From Vulcanimicrobiota bacterium (GTDB lineage Bacteria; Vulcanimicrobiota; Vulcanimicrobiia; Vulcanimicrobiales; Vulcanimicrobiaceae), in the NCBI GenBank assembly GCA_003140855.1, contig PLLF01000031.1, positions 16,538-68,353 on the forward strand: 51,816 nucleotides of DNA, written 5' to 3'. Both the position numbers and the translations under genes were made by a program. The notes under the pieces were generated by a model. It had not been told where the DNA came from. It was given only the letters and a program-made list of their open reading frames with translations, and made no database searches. Below, piece by piece: positions 45,216 to 51,816 of the stretch. Within the stretch, counting starts at the first letter, position 1; every line of letters begins with the position of its first letter.

Positions 45216-46414
45216 AACTGCGCGGATATCTCGTCGCAGGAATGGCGGCCACGCTCGTGGCGCTCGTCGCCGGTCATTTTCGATCGACGCCGTACAACAA
45301 TTACGTGCTGTTGGCGGACGCGCTGCTGCACGGTCACACGTGGATCGGCTGGCCGGGCGCGTACATCGATGCGCTCGCCTATCACGGGCAGCACTACGTG
45401 ATCGAAGGTCCCGTGCCGGCGCTGCTGCTTCTGCCATACGTTGCAATTGCGGGCCTGAGCGCGAATCAAACGCTTCTTTCGGCAATCCTTTGCGGCGTTG
45501 CGGTCGGCGCGGCATGGGAACTCGCGCAACGCTTGGGCGTTTCTCGCGAAACGAATATTTGGCTGACCGTTTTCTTGCTCGCCGGGACCGATCTCTTATG
45601 GTGCGCGACGCTGGGCGACGTGTGGTTCATCGCGCACGTGAGCGCCGTCGCATTTACGCTGCTCGCGCTCGTGGAGCTGTGCGGAAAGCGGCGCGGATGG
45701 CTGGTCGCTCTCTGGGCCGTCGCCGCCGCGGGATCGCGTTTTTCGCTCGTCCTCGCGTTTCCGGTATATGTCGCGCTCTTGATCGCCGCGGACACCCGGC
45801 CCGAAAGATGGCGCGCCGATTTGAACCGGCTGCGTGCGCCGCTTCTCGGGTTTGGCGGCGTGCTGTTGGCGGCAGGCACGATATACGTTGCCTACAACTT
45901 GTCGCGGTGGGGCACGGTCGCCGACATCGGCTACACGACGTGGTACCACCAAGACAGCGCCGGCTCTCCGACCGGCTCGCCCTTCCGCTTACAGTATCTC
46001 TCCTATCAGCTGTGGTCGTTCTTCGTGCAGCGTCCCGATTTCGCCGCGACATTTCCATGGTTTCGTCCGACGTACTCCGGCGTAGCGCTGACGTGGACGA
46101 GTCCGGCATTGATCTTCGCGTTATGGGCTAGAAGGCCGCGAGCGTTCGTGCTTGCATTATGGTCGGCGGCGATTCTCGTGGCGATTCCGTCTTTCGTGTA
46201 TTACGTGAACGGCTTCGCGCAATACGGCATGCGGCATGCGTTGGACTTCATACCGTTCCTGTTCGCACTGATGGCGCTTGCGGCGCGCGAACAGCCTGTC
46301 CTGAGCCTGCCGAAGGGTCTGCCGCTATGGGCGAAAGCGCTGGTCGTTTATTCGTGCGTTGCGAGCTTGTACGGCGTGTGGTATTGGAACGCGATCTTGC
46401 GTACGGGAAACTAG
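45212..46414 (+). CDS. Multi-pass membrane protein, GT-C glycosyltransferase-like
   Basis: A 400-residue integral membrane protein with about nine hydrophobic segments. NNYVLLADALLHGHTWIGWPGAYIDALAYHGQHYVIEGP is a periplasmic-loop pattern seen in dolichyl/polyprenyl-phosphate-mannose-type transferases. Near the C-terminus the residues PVLSLPKG are encoded by a REP-like repeat (46295-46317) in frame, probably an insertion. ATG overlaps the upstream stop. It ends tail-to-tail with the next gene, the two TAG stops sharing the palindrome CTAG at 46411-46414. Confidence 0.72.
   Translation: MKLRGYLVAGMAATLVALVAGHFRSTPYNNYVLLADALLHGHTWIGWPGAYIDALAYHGQHYVIEGPVPALLLLPYVAIAGLSANQTLLSAILCGVAVGAAWELAQRLGVSRETNIWLTVFLLAGTDLLWCATLGDVWFIAHVSAVAFTLLALVELCGKRRGWLVALWAVAAAGSRFSLVLAFPVYVALLIAADTRPERWRADLNRLRAPLLGFGGVLLAAGTIYVAYNLSRWGTVADIGYTTWYHQDSAGSPTGSPFRLQYLSYQLWSFFVQRPDFAATFPWFRPTYSGVALTWTSPALIFALWARRPRAFVLALWSAAILVAIPSFVYYVNGFAQYGMRHALDFIPFLFALMALAAREQPVLSLPKGLPLWAKALVVYSCVASLYGVWYWNAILRTGN
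46295..46317. repeat. REP-like palindromic repeat inside a coding region
   Basis: The sequence CCTGTCCTGAGCCTGCCGAAGGG is one base off the common element CCCTTCGACAGGCTCAGGACAGG read on the other strand (written here in pieces: CCCTTCG, ACAGGCTCAGG, ACAGG). It lies in frame in the membrane-protein gene and encodes PVLSLPKG, a peptide that is often seen where this element lands in genes. A related core occurs in the intergenic repeat at 36743-36758. Confidence 0.75.
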
Positions 46415-48177
46415 ACGGCGAGTTGCTCGTAGGCAGTCCGCAACTCGGCGGTCGTGCGGGCCGGGGCGCCGCAAACATTTCCGCGGCACAGATAAGCCAC
46501 CGGCGCGATGCTTGCGTCCATCCCGCGTTCTTGCAATGCCTTCGCGTCGCCGGGATCGATCGTACGCACGGTAATGAGTGGATTGGGCAGCGCGCGCGCC
46601 GCCTCACGCAATTCGCTCGTTTGGTCCGCAGTTCCGACCAAAACAACTGATGGCGCAGCGCTGAAATAGCGCCGTAACGCGCGCGCGAACGGCGCGGCGA
46701 ACATGTGCATGCTGCCGTAATTGGAAGCATAGACTTGCAGCGTTTGTTCCGCCACGGCGCGGCGGCGATCGTCGTTGTCCAGCGCTGCGAGCCGCAAGAA
46801 ACTATCGGCCAGCAGTGAGTTATCCGCGAGCGGCCGCTGACGGACGGCAAGGTTACCGAGTTGCTCTTCCACTCCGGCGTGATCGTAGAAACCCCCCTGG
46901 GGCGATGCGAAACGTCGTTCGATCGCATCCGCGAGATCGCGGGCGCGTCGAAGAAAGCGCGGCTGGCCGCCGCAGTCATGCGCGTCGAGCAGCGCACGCA
47001 AATAAGCGGCTTGGTCGGCGAGCAGGCCGCGCACGTGCGGCGTTCCGCCCGGCTCGATGAAGTGATAGAGCAAGCCGTCTTCGTCGCGCATGCGGTCGTG
47101 GAGCGCATCGAGCGTCGCTTCGGACTCGCGCAGCACGTCATCGTCCTCGAGTGCGGCGCCCGCCAGCGCGAAGGCGCCTGCCATGGCGGCGGTCCAGTTG
47201 GAGTAGGACGTCCGATCGACGTAGGGCGCTTCACGTTTGCGCCGCTCTTCGAGCGGCAGCGCAAAGTAAGCTTCGTCGGCGTCCTGACTGCCGGCGAAGA
47301 AATGCGTGTGCGGATCGCGCAAGACCGTGCGGGTGTATTGCAGCGCCGATCCGAGCGTCTCGCGAAAACGATCGTTGCGCGTCGTACGCGTGAGCTCGGC
47401 GAGCACGCGCAGCAGCGCTGCGTGATCCTCGGTCATCTTTTCGAAATGCGGGATGCTCCAATCGCGCGTGGTCGAGTACCGGAAAAATCCGCCCTCGACG
47501 TGATCGTACATCCCGCCGTCCGCCATTCCAAGCAAGGATCTTGCGAGCATTTCGTACGGCCGCTCGTCGCCGGTGACGCGATGTTCTTGCAGCAAGAATT
47601 CGAGCACGTCGGTCATCGGAAACTTCGGTTCGGTTCCAAAGCCGCCGTACTCGGGGTCGTACGCGCCGGAGATCTCCTCGAGCACGCGCACGATCATCGT
47701 CTCGCGCAACTCGCCTGCGGCTGGGCGTTCGGGCGCGCCTTCCTTGCGCAGCTCGACCGCGCGCTCTTCGATGTGCGCGCGATTTTCTTTATAAAAGTTT
47801 GCGATCTGATCGAGCGCGCCCAGCATTTGCTCGGGCGGCATGTATGTTGCGCCGGCAAGCAGCGCGCCGGCGGGTGTGAGAAACGCGGTAGTCGGCCAGC
47901 CGCCTTGATTGTAGCGCGCGTTGACGTCCGGGCGGCGGTCGTTGTCCACCCGCACGGGGGTAAAGCGCTCGTTGATCGCTTCGATCACGCGCGGATCCGA
48001 GTAGCTGGTCTCGTCCATGACGTGGCACCAGTGGCACCACACGGCGGAGATGGAAAGTAAAATCGGCTTGTCCGCGCGGTGCGCTTCCGAAAACGCTTCC
48101 TTTCCCCAAGGGCGCCACGCGATCTCGCCGGCCCGGTTGGGGCGGGGAGAAAAATGAAACTCGGACACGCTATTCAT
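46411..48177 (-). CDS. Thioredoxin-domain protein, DUF255/YyaL (SPATA20-like)
   Basis: A 588-residue protein. The N-terminal DUF255 thioredoxin-fold domain has SISAVWCHWCHVMDETSY, with the WCxxC pair at C48 and C51, followed by an (alpha/alpha)6 barrel similar to N-acylglucosamine 2-epimerase/cellobiose-2-epimerase folds (GGMYDHVEGGFFRYS, TEDHAALLRVL). The C-terminus has further cysteines (CRGNVCGAPA). The family is shorter here than the usual 650-700 residues. ATG 48177 with GGGGGAAG before it is chosen; a start five codons upstream is possible. Substrate unknown. Confidence 0.88.
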   Translation of the reverse strand: MNSVSEFHFSPRPNRAGEIAWRPWGKEAFSEAHRADKPILLSISAVWCHWCHVMDETSYSDPRVIEAINERFTPVRVDNDRRPDVNARYNQGGWPTTAFLTPAGALLAGATYMPPEQMLGALDQIANFYKENRAHIEERAVELRKEGAPERPAAGELRETMIVRVLEEISGAYDPEYGGFGTEPKFPMTDVLEFLLQEHRVTGDERPYEMLARSLLGMADGGMYDHVEGGFFRYSTTRDWSIPHFEKMTEDHAALLRVLAELTRTTRNDRFRETLGSALQYTRTVLRDPHTHFFAGSQDADEAYFALPLEERRKREAPYVDRTSYSNWTAAMAGAFALAGAALEDDDVLRESEATLDALHDRMRDEDGLLYHFIEPGGTPHVRGLLADQAAYLRALLDAHDCGGQPRFLRRARDLADAIERRFASPQGGFYDHAGVEEQLGNLAVRQRPLADNSLLADSFLRLAALDNDDRRRAVAEQTLQVYASNYGSMHMFAAPFARALRRYFSAAPSVVLVGTADQTSELREAARALPNPLITVRTIDPGDAKALQERGMDASIAPVAYLCRGNVCGAPARTTAELRTAYEQLAV

Positions 48178-48493
48178 CTTCCCCCGTAGCACCGCGAACG
48201 AACGTCGCGCCGTACAGAATGGCCCCGACCACCACAGCGGGCAGGGCCAATGCCTGCACCAATTCGCTTCTCAGCTCCGACAGGGCATTGTTAAAGTAGT
48301 ATAGGCCCGGAATTGCCAGTTCCACCAGAAAAACCAGCGAGAAAGCTCCAAAGAATAGGGCGTATTTCCGGTGGGTCGCGGGGTCCATCCCATACACGTC
48401 GCCCTCGTAGTACGTGCGTGACGAGGCCCGAGAGCGGGCCCAGGCCACCAGCGCCAGCCCCAGCGAGAGTACGAAACCGGCCCAAACCCACAT
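48170..48493 (-). CDS. Small membrane protein, three predicted helices
   Basis: A 107-residue protein with hydrophobic segments at about residues 2-18 (WVWAGFVLSLGLALVAW), 48-72 (YALFFGAFSLVFLVELAIPGLYYF) and 83-101 (VQALALPAVVVGAILYGATFV). A polar loop with YYEGDVYGMDPATHRKY lies between the first two. ATG 48493 begins at the first helix; the frame is open further upstream but that part is polar and lies in the divergent promoter region. Its stop overlaps the YyaL-like start by eight bases. No family recognised. Confidence 0.65.
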   Translation of the reverse strand: MWVWAGFVLSLGLALVAWARSRASSRTYYEGDVYGMDPATHRKYALFFGAFSLVFLVELAIPGLYYFNNALSELRSELVQALALPAVVVGAILYGATFVRGATGEDE

Positions 48494-48583
48494 GCCGCTG
48501 GCTTCGCCGCACCCCGATATGCTTGCTTGCACTCTGGGTATAAACGTCGACGACTGCGAGCTATGAAAGGAGCAGTGACTCGT
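48494..48583. promoter_or_regulatory. Divergent promoter region; GGGTATAAA element toward the plus strand
   Basis: Ninety bases between divergent small membrane-protein genes. GGGTATAAA at 48536-48544 resembles both a housekeeping -10 (TATAAA) and the GGGTAT -10 recognised by SigB/SigF factors, one of which is encoded in this window. No clear GTTT-type -35 is seen at the proper distance. AAAGGAG at 48566-48572 is the ribosome-binding site for the plus-strand gene. Confidence 0.4.
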
Positions 48584-48784
48584 ATGGCTGATGGCCCGAT
48601 TGTAGTCAACGATGGTGGTGGGAGCGGAGCGGCTGCCGTGGGCATCGTTATCGTCGTCCTCATCGCGATCTTGATCGCGATTTTCGTCTGGCATCCGTGG
48701 TCCACGACGACTAGCAGCACGTCGGTAAACGGTGGAACCACGACCACCAACACCACAACTACTGGAGGAGGTACCAAACCATAA
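48584..48784 (+). CDS. Small membrane protein with Thr/Gly-rich tail
   Basis: A 66-residue protein with one membrane helix (AAAVGIVIVVLIAILIAIFVW) and a tail of almost only Thr, Gly, Ser and Asn (SSTSVNGGTTTTNTTTTGGG). AAAGGAG ends 11 bases before ATG 48584; an in-frame ATG at 48563 would add seven residues but overlaps that site. The stop shares a base with the next small gene (TAATG). No family recognised; the tail might be exposed or glycosylated. Confidence 0.65.
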   Translation: MADGPIVVNDGGGSGAAAVGIVIVVLIAILIAIFVWHPWSTTTSSTSVNGGTTTTNTTTTGGGTKP

Positions 48785-48945
48785 TGTCTGGTTTATTGTG
48801 GACGATTATCGTCATCTTGGTGGTTATTTGGCTGATTGGGTTCCTCATGGTGCACATTGCGAGCCCGCTCATCCACATCATCATCGTGATCGCGGTGATC
48901 TTGCTCATCATCAACTTGCTGAGCGGCCGAGGAGCGCGAGTCTAG
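48784..48945 (+). CDS. Lmo0937/DUF5670-like small membrane protein, 53 residues
   Basis: MSGLLWTIIVILVVIWLIGFLMVHIASPLIHIIIVIAVILLIINLLSGR-type sequence (given in part: LLWTIIVILVVIWLIGF and LIHIIIVIAVILLIINLL) forms two hydrophobic helices with the LW...WLIGF...LIHI pattern of the Lmo0937 family, small proteins often induced by stress. ATG overlaps the previous stop by one base and a GGAGGAGG-like ribosome-binding site (ACTGGAGGAGG) lies upstream. It sits just ahead of the DNA repair genes. Confidence 0.75.
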   Translation: MSGLLWTIIVILVVIWLIGFLMVHIASPLIHIIIVIAVILLIINLLSGRGARV

Positions 48946-48965
48946 AGGCGCACATATATCGGCTG

Positions 48966-50627
48966 ATGCCGGCAAAGAAAGCGCGGCCGGGTCCCCAAAA
49001 GGAACCCGGCTCGCTCAAACGTTACCACGCCAAACGCGATTTCAAAGCCACACCCGAACCGCGCGGCGCGCCGGTCAAAGGCGGCCAGCGTTTGCGTTTC
49101 GTCATTCAAAAGCACCGGGCATCGCGGCTGCACTACGATTTTCGTTTGGAAGCGGACGGCGTGTTGAAATCATGGGCCGTTCCCAAAGGCCCGTCGCTCG
49201 AGCCGCGCGACCGCCGGCTGGCGATGCACGTCGAAGACCATCCGTTCGATTACCGTTCGTTCGAAGGCATCATTCCCAAAGGGCAGTATGGCGCGGGCGA
49301 AGTGATCGTGTGGGACGAGGGCACCTACAAACTGGCCGAAGGCGACGATCCCGCAACCGAGATCGGCAAAGGCAAAATCAAATTCATTCTCTTCGGTAAG
49401 AAGCTGCACGGCGAATTCACGCTCGTGCGCATCAAGGGCCGCGGCGATGAAGGCGGCGATCCCTGGCTGCTCATCAAGGACAAAGATCAATACGTCAATC
49501 CGAAGTACGACATCGCCAAGGATAACAAGTCCGCAAAGACTGGGCGCACGGTAGAGTCGTACGCCGACGATCCGCGCGCTCCGCACTGGGACTCCGGCCG
49601 CAAGGCTTCACGCGCTCCGGCCAAGGAAAAAAAAAGCGCTAAGCGCGATCCGATTCCGGTCATTGCGACGCCGATGCTCGCTACGCTCGTCGACGAGCCG
49701 TTCGACGACGACGATTGGCTGTTCGAGATAAAGTGGGACGGGTATCGCGCGATTTGCACCGTTCGCGAAGACGGCAAGGTCTCGCTGGTCTCCCGTAACG
49801 GCTTAGATTTCTTGAAGCAGTTTCCCGAACTGGAAGAACTGCGCGGCGCGTGGACGACGCTGCCGATCGTGGTGGACGGAGAGATCGTCAGCCTCGATAA
49901 GCGCGGACGCTCTTCCTTTCAGCGCTTGCAGGGCAGTTTCAATCGCAATCGTCCCAGCGCGCGCTCGCCCGAAGCCAAGCAGTATCCGCTCACGTTCGCC
50001 GCTTTCGACGTGCTGTACGCCGACGGCAAAGACTTGCGCAAAACGCCGCTCGAGCAGCGCAAAGCCATCTTAGAGCATGCGATCCGCGACCCAGGTCCGG
50101 TGCTGTACTCCAAGCACGTGATCGGCGGCGGATGCGCGTTTTTTGAAGCCGCCAAACGGCAGCAGCTCGAAGGCATCATCGGCAAGAGGCGCGACTCGAC
50201 CTATCACGAGCGCCGCTCGCGCGACTGGGTCAAGATCAAAGCGCAAATGATGCAAGAGTGCGTGATCGGCGGGTTCACGGAGCCGCGCGGCAGCCGCAAA
50301 GGTTTCGGCGCCCTGCTGCTCGGTTTATATCAGGGCCGCAAACTGTATTATGTCGGCCACGTCGGAACCGGCTTCGATGAGAAAACACTCGCCGCAATGA
50401 CCGCGCAGTTAAAAAACATCGAACGCAAAACTTCGCCGTTCGTCAACGACGTTGAATCGAATACCAAGGCACACTGGGTCGAACCGAAGCTCGTTGCGGA
50501 AGTGCGGTTTACCGAATGGACGCGCGACGGCGTCATGCGCCAGCCGGCCTTCTTGGGATTGCGGGCCGATAAAAACCCCAAGGATTGCGTGCGTGAGATT
50601 CCGTTAGACACGGACGACGTGGCGTAA
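48966..50627 (+). CDS. ligD: ATP-dependent DNA ligase with phosphoesterase domain (LigD, PE-LIG part)
   Basis: Non-homologous end-joining ligase. The 553-residue protein has an N-terminal 3'-phosphoesterase domain (about 40-180; FVIQKHRASRLHYDFRLE, WAVPKGPS, HVEDHPFDY, EGIIPKGQYG), a Lys/Asp-rich linker, and the ligase domain with the nucleotidyl lysine K256 in FEIKWDGYRA, VVDGEIV and the OB fold (CVIGGFTEPRGSRKGFGALLLG). The polymerase domain of mycobacterial-type LigD is not fused here but is the next gene. ATG 48966 is chosen at the first Met after the preceding gene. Confidence 0.93.
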   Translation: MPAKKARPGPQKEPGSLKRYHAKRDFKATPEPRGAPVKGGQRLRFVIQKHRASRLHYDFRLEADGVLKSWAVPKGPSLEPRDRRLAMHVEDHPFDYRSFEGIIPKGQYGAGEVIVWDEGTYKLAEGDDPATEIGKGKIKFILFGKKLHGEFTLVRIKGRGDEGGDPWLLIKDKDQYVNPKYDIAKDNKSAKTGRTVESYADDPRAPHWDSGRKASRAPAKEKKSAKRDPIPVIATPMLATLVDEPFDDDDWLFEIKWDGYRAICTVREDGKVSLVSRNGLDFLKQFPELEELRGAWTTLPIVVDGEIVSLDKRGRSSFQRLQGSFNRNRPSARSPEAKQYPLTFAAFDVLYADGKDLRKTPLEQRKAILEHAIRDPGPVLYSKHVIGGGCAFFEAAKRQQLEGIIGKRRDSTYHERRSRDWVKIKAQMMQECVIGGFTEPRGSRKGFGALLLGLYQGRKLYYVGHVGTGFDEKTLAAMTAQLKNIERKTSPFVNDVESNTKAHWVEPKLVAEVRFTEWTRDGVMRQPAFLGLRADKNPKDCVREIPLDTDDVA

Positions 50628-51580
50628 TGCCTGCGCGCACATCGCAGAAAGCAAAGGTAAGCGGCCGCGAGCTGACGTTTTCGAATCTTGATAAGATATT
50701 GTGGCCGCGCGACGGTTACACGAAAGGCGATCTCATCGCTTATTATTTGAGTGTCGCTAAATGGCTGCTCCCGCATCTAAAGGATCGGCCGCTCACGCTG
50801 CAGCGCTATCCCGATGGAATCGCCGGACAGTCGTTCTTCGAAAAGCAGGCGCCCCGTTTTACCCCGGATTGGATTAAGACGATCGACGTTTCGGCCGATC
50901 AAGGGTCGCGCAAAATTGCCTACATTCTTTGCAACGACGAAGCGACGCTGGCGTGGTGCGCCAACCTGGCGGCGATCGTTTTGCACGTGTGGTACTCCCA
51001 CCGCCCGACGCTCGAATATCCCGACTACGCGCTCTTCGATCTCGATCCGGGCGAAGGCTGTCAAGTAAAAACGCTTGCGAAGGTTGCGCTGGAGTTTGCG
51101 GACATGCTTGCAGACATCGGGCTAAAGCCGCTTGTCAAAACGACCGGTGGCAGCGGTTTGCATTTGGTCATTCCGCTTGCGCCGAAGTATTCGTACGACG
51201 CGATAAAACAATTCGCGGAGATCGCCGCGCGACGCGTCGCGCGCGAACTTCCGAAGCTCACCACGCTCGAACGATCGATCGCGCGGCGTCCCAAAGGCAC
51301 GGTTTTATTGGACTGGGTGCAGATCGGGCGCGGAAAAACTGTCGTTCCGCCCTATGGCGTGCGGGCGCGCGACCAGGCGCCGGTTTCGATGACGCTCGAC
51401 TGGTCCGAGATCGAAGACCTCCGCGGAAAGCGCGGGACGCCCGAGGCCTTGAACGCCCGTTGGACCATCGCCAACGCCCGCAAGCGCTTGCAGGACGAGG
51501 GCGATCTGTGGGCCGGTAAAGCCTGGAAACCCGCGGCGCTCGAGCCCGCCCTCAAGAGGGCCCAGCGGACCTGGGCCTAG
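50627..51580 (+). CDS. ligD: LigD-type primase-polymerase (POL domain protein)
   Basis: NHEJ polymerase that fills in or adds (ribo)nucleotides at broken ends. The 317-residue AEP-superfamily protein has LTFSNLDKILWPRDGYTKGDLIAYY at the N-terminus, the metal-binding FDLDPGEG (D138 and D140), the TTGGSGLHLVIPL histidine motif and a C-terminal VSMTLDWSEIEDL region. It starts on the last base of the ligase stop (TAATG), so the two halves are co-translated. Both are complete; this is a gene split, not a broken fusion. Confidence 0.93.
   Translation: MPARTSQKAKVSGRELTFSNLDKILWPRDGYTKGDLIAYYLSVAKWLLPHLKDRPLTLQRYPDGIAGQSFFEKQAPRFTPDWIKTIDVSADQGSRKIAYILCNDEATLAWCANLAAIVLHVWYSHRPTLEYPDYALFDLDPGEGCQVKTLAKVALEFADMLADIGLKPLVKTTGGSGLHLVIPLAPKYSYDAIKQFAEIAARRVARELPKLTTLERSIARRPKGTVLLDWVQIGRGKTVVPPYGVRARDQAPVSMTLDWSEIEDLRGKRGTPEALNARWTIANARKRLQDEGDLWAGKAWKPAALEPALKRAQRTWA
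51559..51577. other. Perfect hairpin at the end of the polymerase gene
   Basis: GGCCCAG (51559-51565), loop CGGAC and CTGGGCC (51571-51577) form a seven-base GC-rich stem over the last codons of the polymerase gene. No T-run follows, so it is not a convincing terminator. It lies just upstream of the ku promoter-like element and may separate the two transcription units. Confidence 0.4.
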
Positions 51581-51588
51581 GGGTAGGG

Positions 51589-51594
51589 TATAAT
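51589..51594 (+). promoter_or_regulatory. Candidate -10 element for ku
   Basis: A perfect TATAAT, within GGGTATAAT, lies 32 bases before the ku start in a 45-base gap after the polymerase gene. No good -35 box is visible at 16-18 bases upstream, where the polymerase coding end and hairpin lie. The preceding GGG also makes a SigB/SigF-like GGGTAT. Transcription would start near 51601, so ku may be expressed separately from the ligD genes. Confidence 0.5.
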
Positions 51595-51604
51595 TAACGC
51601 GCAC

Positions 51605-51613
51605 TTATCCACA
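51605..51613 (+). promoter_or_regulatory. Perfect DnaA-box sequence in the ku leader
   Basis: TTATCCACA matches the strict DnaA-box consensus TTATNCACA. It lies between the TATAAT element and the ribosome-binding G-run (51614-51618), so DnaA bound here could block early transcription of ku. Only one box was seen and no second site or AT-rich unwinding element is near, so an origin is unlikely. Confidence 0.5.
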
Positions 51614-51625
51614 GGGGGCAAATTC

Positions 51626-51816
51626 TTGGCACACGCGATCTGGTCCGGATCCATCAACTTCGGGCTCGTCACCATTCCCGTCAAGCTGTTCACGGCGGTC
51701 AAGGCGAACGAGCTCTCCTTCAACATGCTGCACGCCAAGGACGAAGGCCGGATCCGTTACGAGCGCATCTGCACCGTCGAAAATAAGCCGGTGCCGTGGG
51801 ACGAGATCGTCAAAGG
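51626..51816 (+). CDS. ku: Ku protein, N-terminal part (3' truncated by window edge)
   Basis: DNA-end-binding homodimer that recruits LigD in bacterial NHEJ. The visible 63 residues, AHAIWSGSINFGLVTIPVKLFTAV at the start and ELSFNMLHAKDEGRIRYERIC, are the family's N-terminal beta-barrel signature. TTG at 51626 with AGGGGG seven bases upstream; the second residue onward matches other Ku starts. The gene runs off the window. Confidence 0.93.
   Translation, partial: MAHAIWSGSINFGLVTIPVKLFTAVKANELSFNMLHAKDEGRIRYERICTVENKPVPWDEIVK

Noticed and set aside
50600-50650. A nonsense mutation or frameshift splitting a fused LigD.
   Set aside because: The ligase part ends normally after its OB fold and the polymerase begins with its own ATG and a natural N-terminus; both domains are complete.
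51600-51620. A replication origin suggested by the DnaA box.
   Set aside because: Only one box was seen, with no AT-rich unwinding element and no dnaA/dnaN or other origin-linked gene nearby.

Overview
The window is high-GC and almost entirely coding, with long runs of genes joined by 1-11 base overlaps (ATGA, GTGA, TTGA, TAATG) and frequent GTG and TTG starts. It carries an LPS inner-core set (gmhA, hldA, hldC, heptosyltransferase-like genes), an LpxB-like protein and two OstA/LptA-like periplasmic proteins, so the cell is very probably a diderm with LPS. Its housekeeping order is nevertheless the one familiar from Firmicutes (rpiB-glyA-upp-comEB-wecA-wecB-atpI-atp operon-murA-mreB). That mixture suggests a deep-branching Terrabacteria-side diderm such as Candidatus Eremiobacterota (WPS-2). 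The taxonomic call is inference; no rRNA is present to test it.

Layout. 1-10565 (+): a single operon-like run starts with the 3' end of hisS, then accB, the ADP-heptose genes gmhA-hldA-hldC, an LpxB-like glycosyltransferase, five alternating GT2/GT9 glycosyltransferases and aspS. 10579-17945 (-): uracil-DNA glycosylase (family 5), trmL, a C39-like peptidase, an oligopeptide-binding lipoprotein, a DUF1611 (DgcN-like) protein, an enolase-superfamily epimerase (DgcA/L-Ala-D/L-Glu epimerase-like), a 54-residue acidic protein, an M91 metallopeptidase and a TIM-barrel isomerase-like protein. A 203-base non-coding stretch with several inverted repeats lies between the last two. 17993-36626 (+): rpiB, a small membrane protein, glyA, upp, comEB, wecA, wecB, the full F-type ATP synthase (two small AtpZ/AtpI-type proteins, a, c, b, b', delta, alpha, gamma, beta, epsilon), a membrane-anchored unknown, murA, mreB, tsaC, two OstA/LptA paralogues and rarA.

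36627-36929 is the only gene-free stretch near 300 bases. It holds one copy of a dispersed repeat and a strong bidirectional terminator. 36930-46414 (+): cysteine desulfurase, DUF948-like and YtxH-like proteins, an RsbV-RsbW-SigB/F stress-sigma module, alaS, a secreted unknown and two multi-pass GT-C-type membrane proteins. 46411-48493 (-): a DUF255/YyaL thioredoxin-domain protein and a small membrane protein. 48584-51816 (+): two tiny membrane proteins, then bacterial NHEJ genes with LigD split into phosphoesterase-ligase and polymerase genes, and the start of ku, which has its own promoter-like element and a perfect DnaA-box sequence.

The most unusual points are: tsaC has no ATG/GTG/TTG start and appears to begin at ACG behind a strong ribosome-binding site; a dispersed intergenic element is present twice in opposite orientation, once inside the ATP synthase operon; a REP-like sequence lies in frame within a membrane-protein gene; a DnaA box sits in the ku leader; and the LPS-core cluster is embedded between hisS and aspS. 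No tRNA, rRNA, CRISPR array or insertion sequence was seen.
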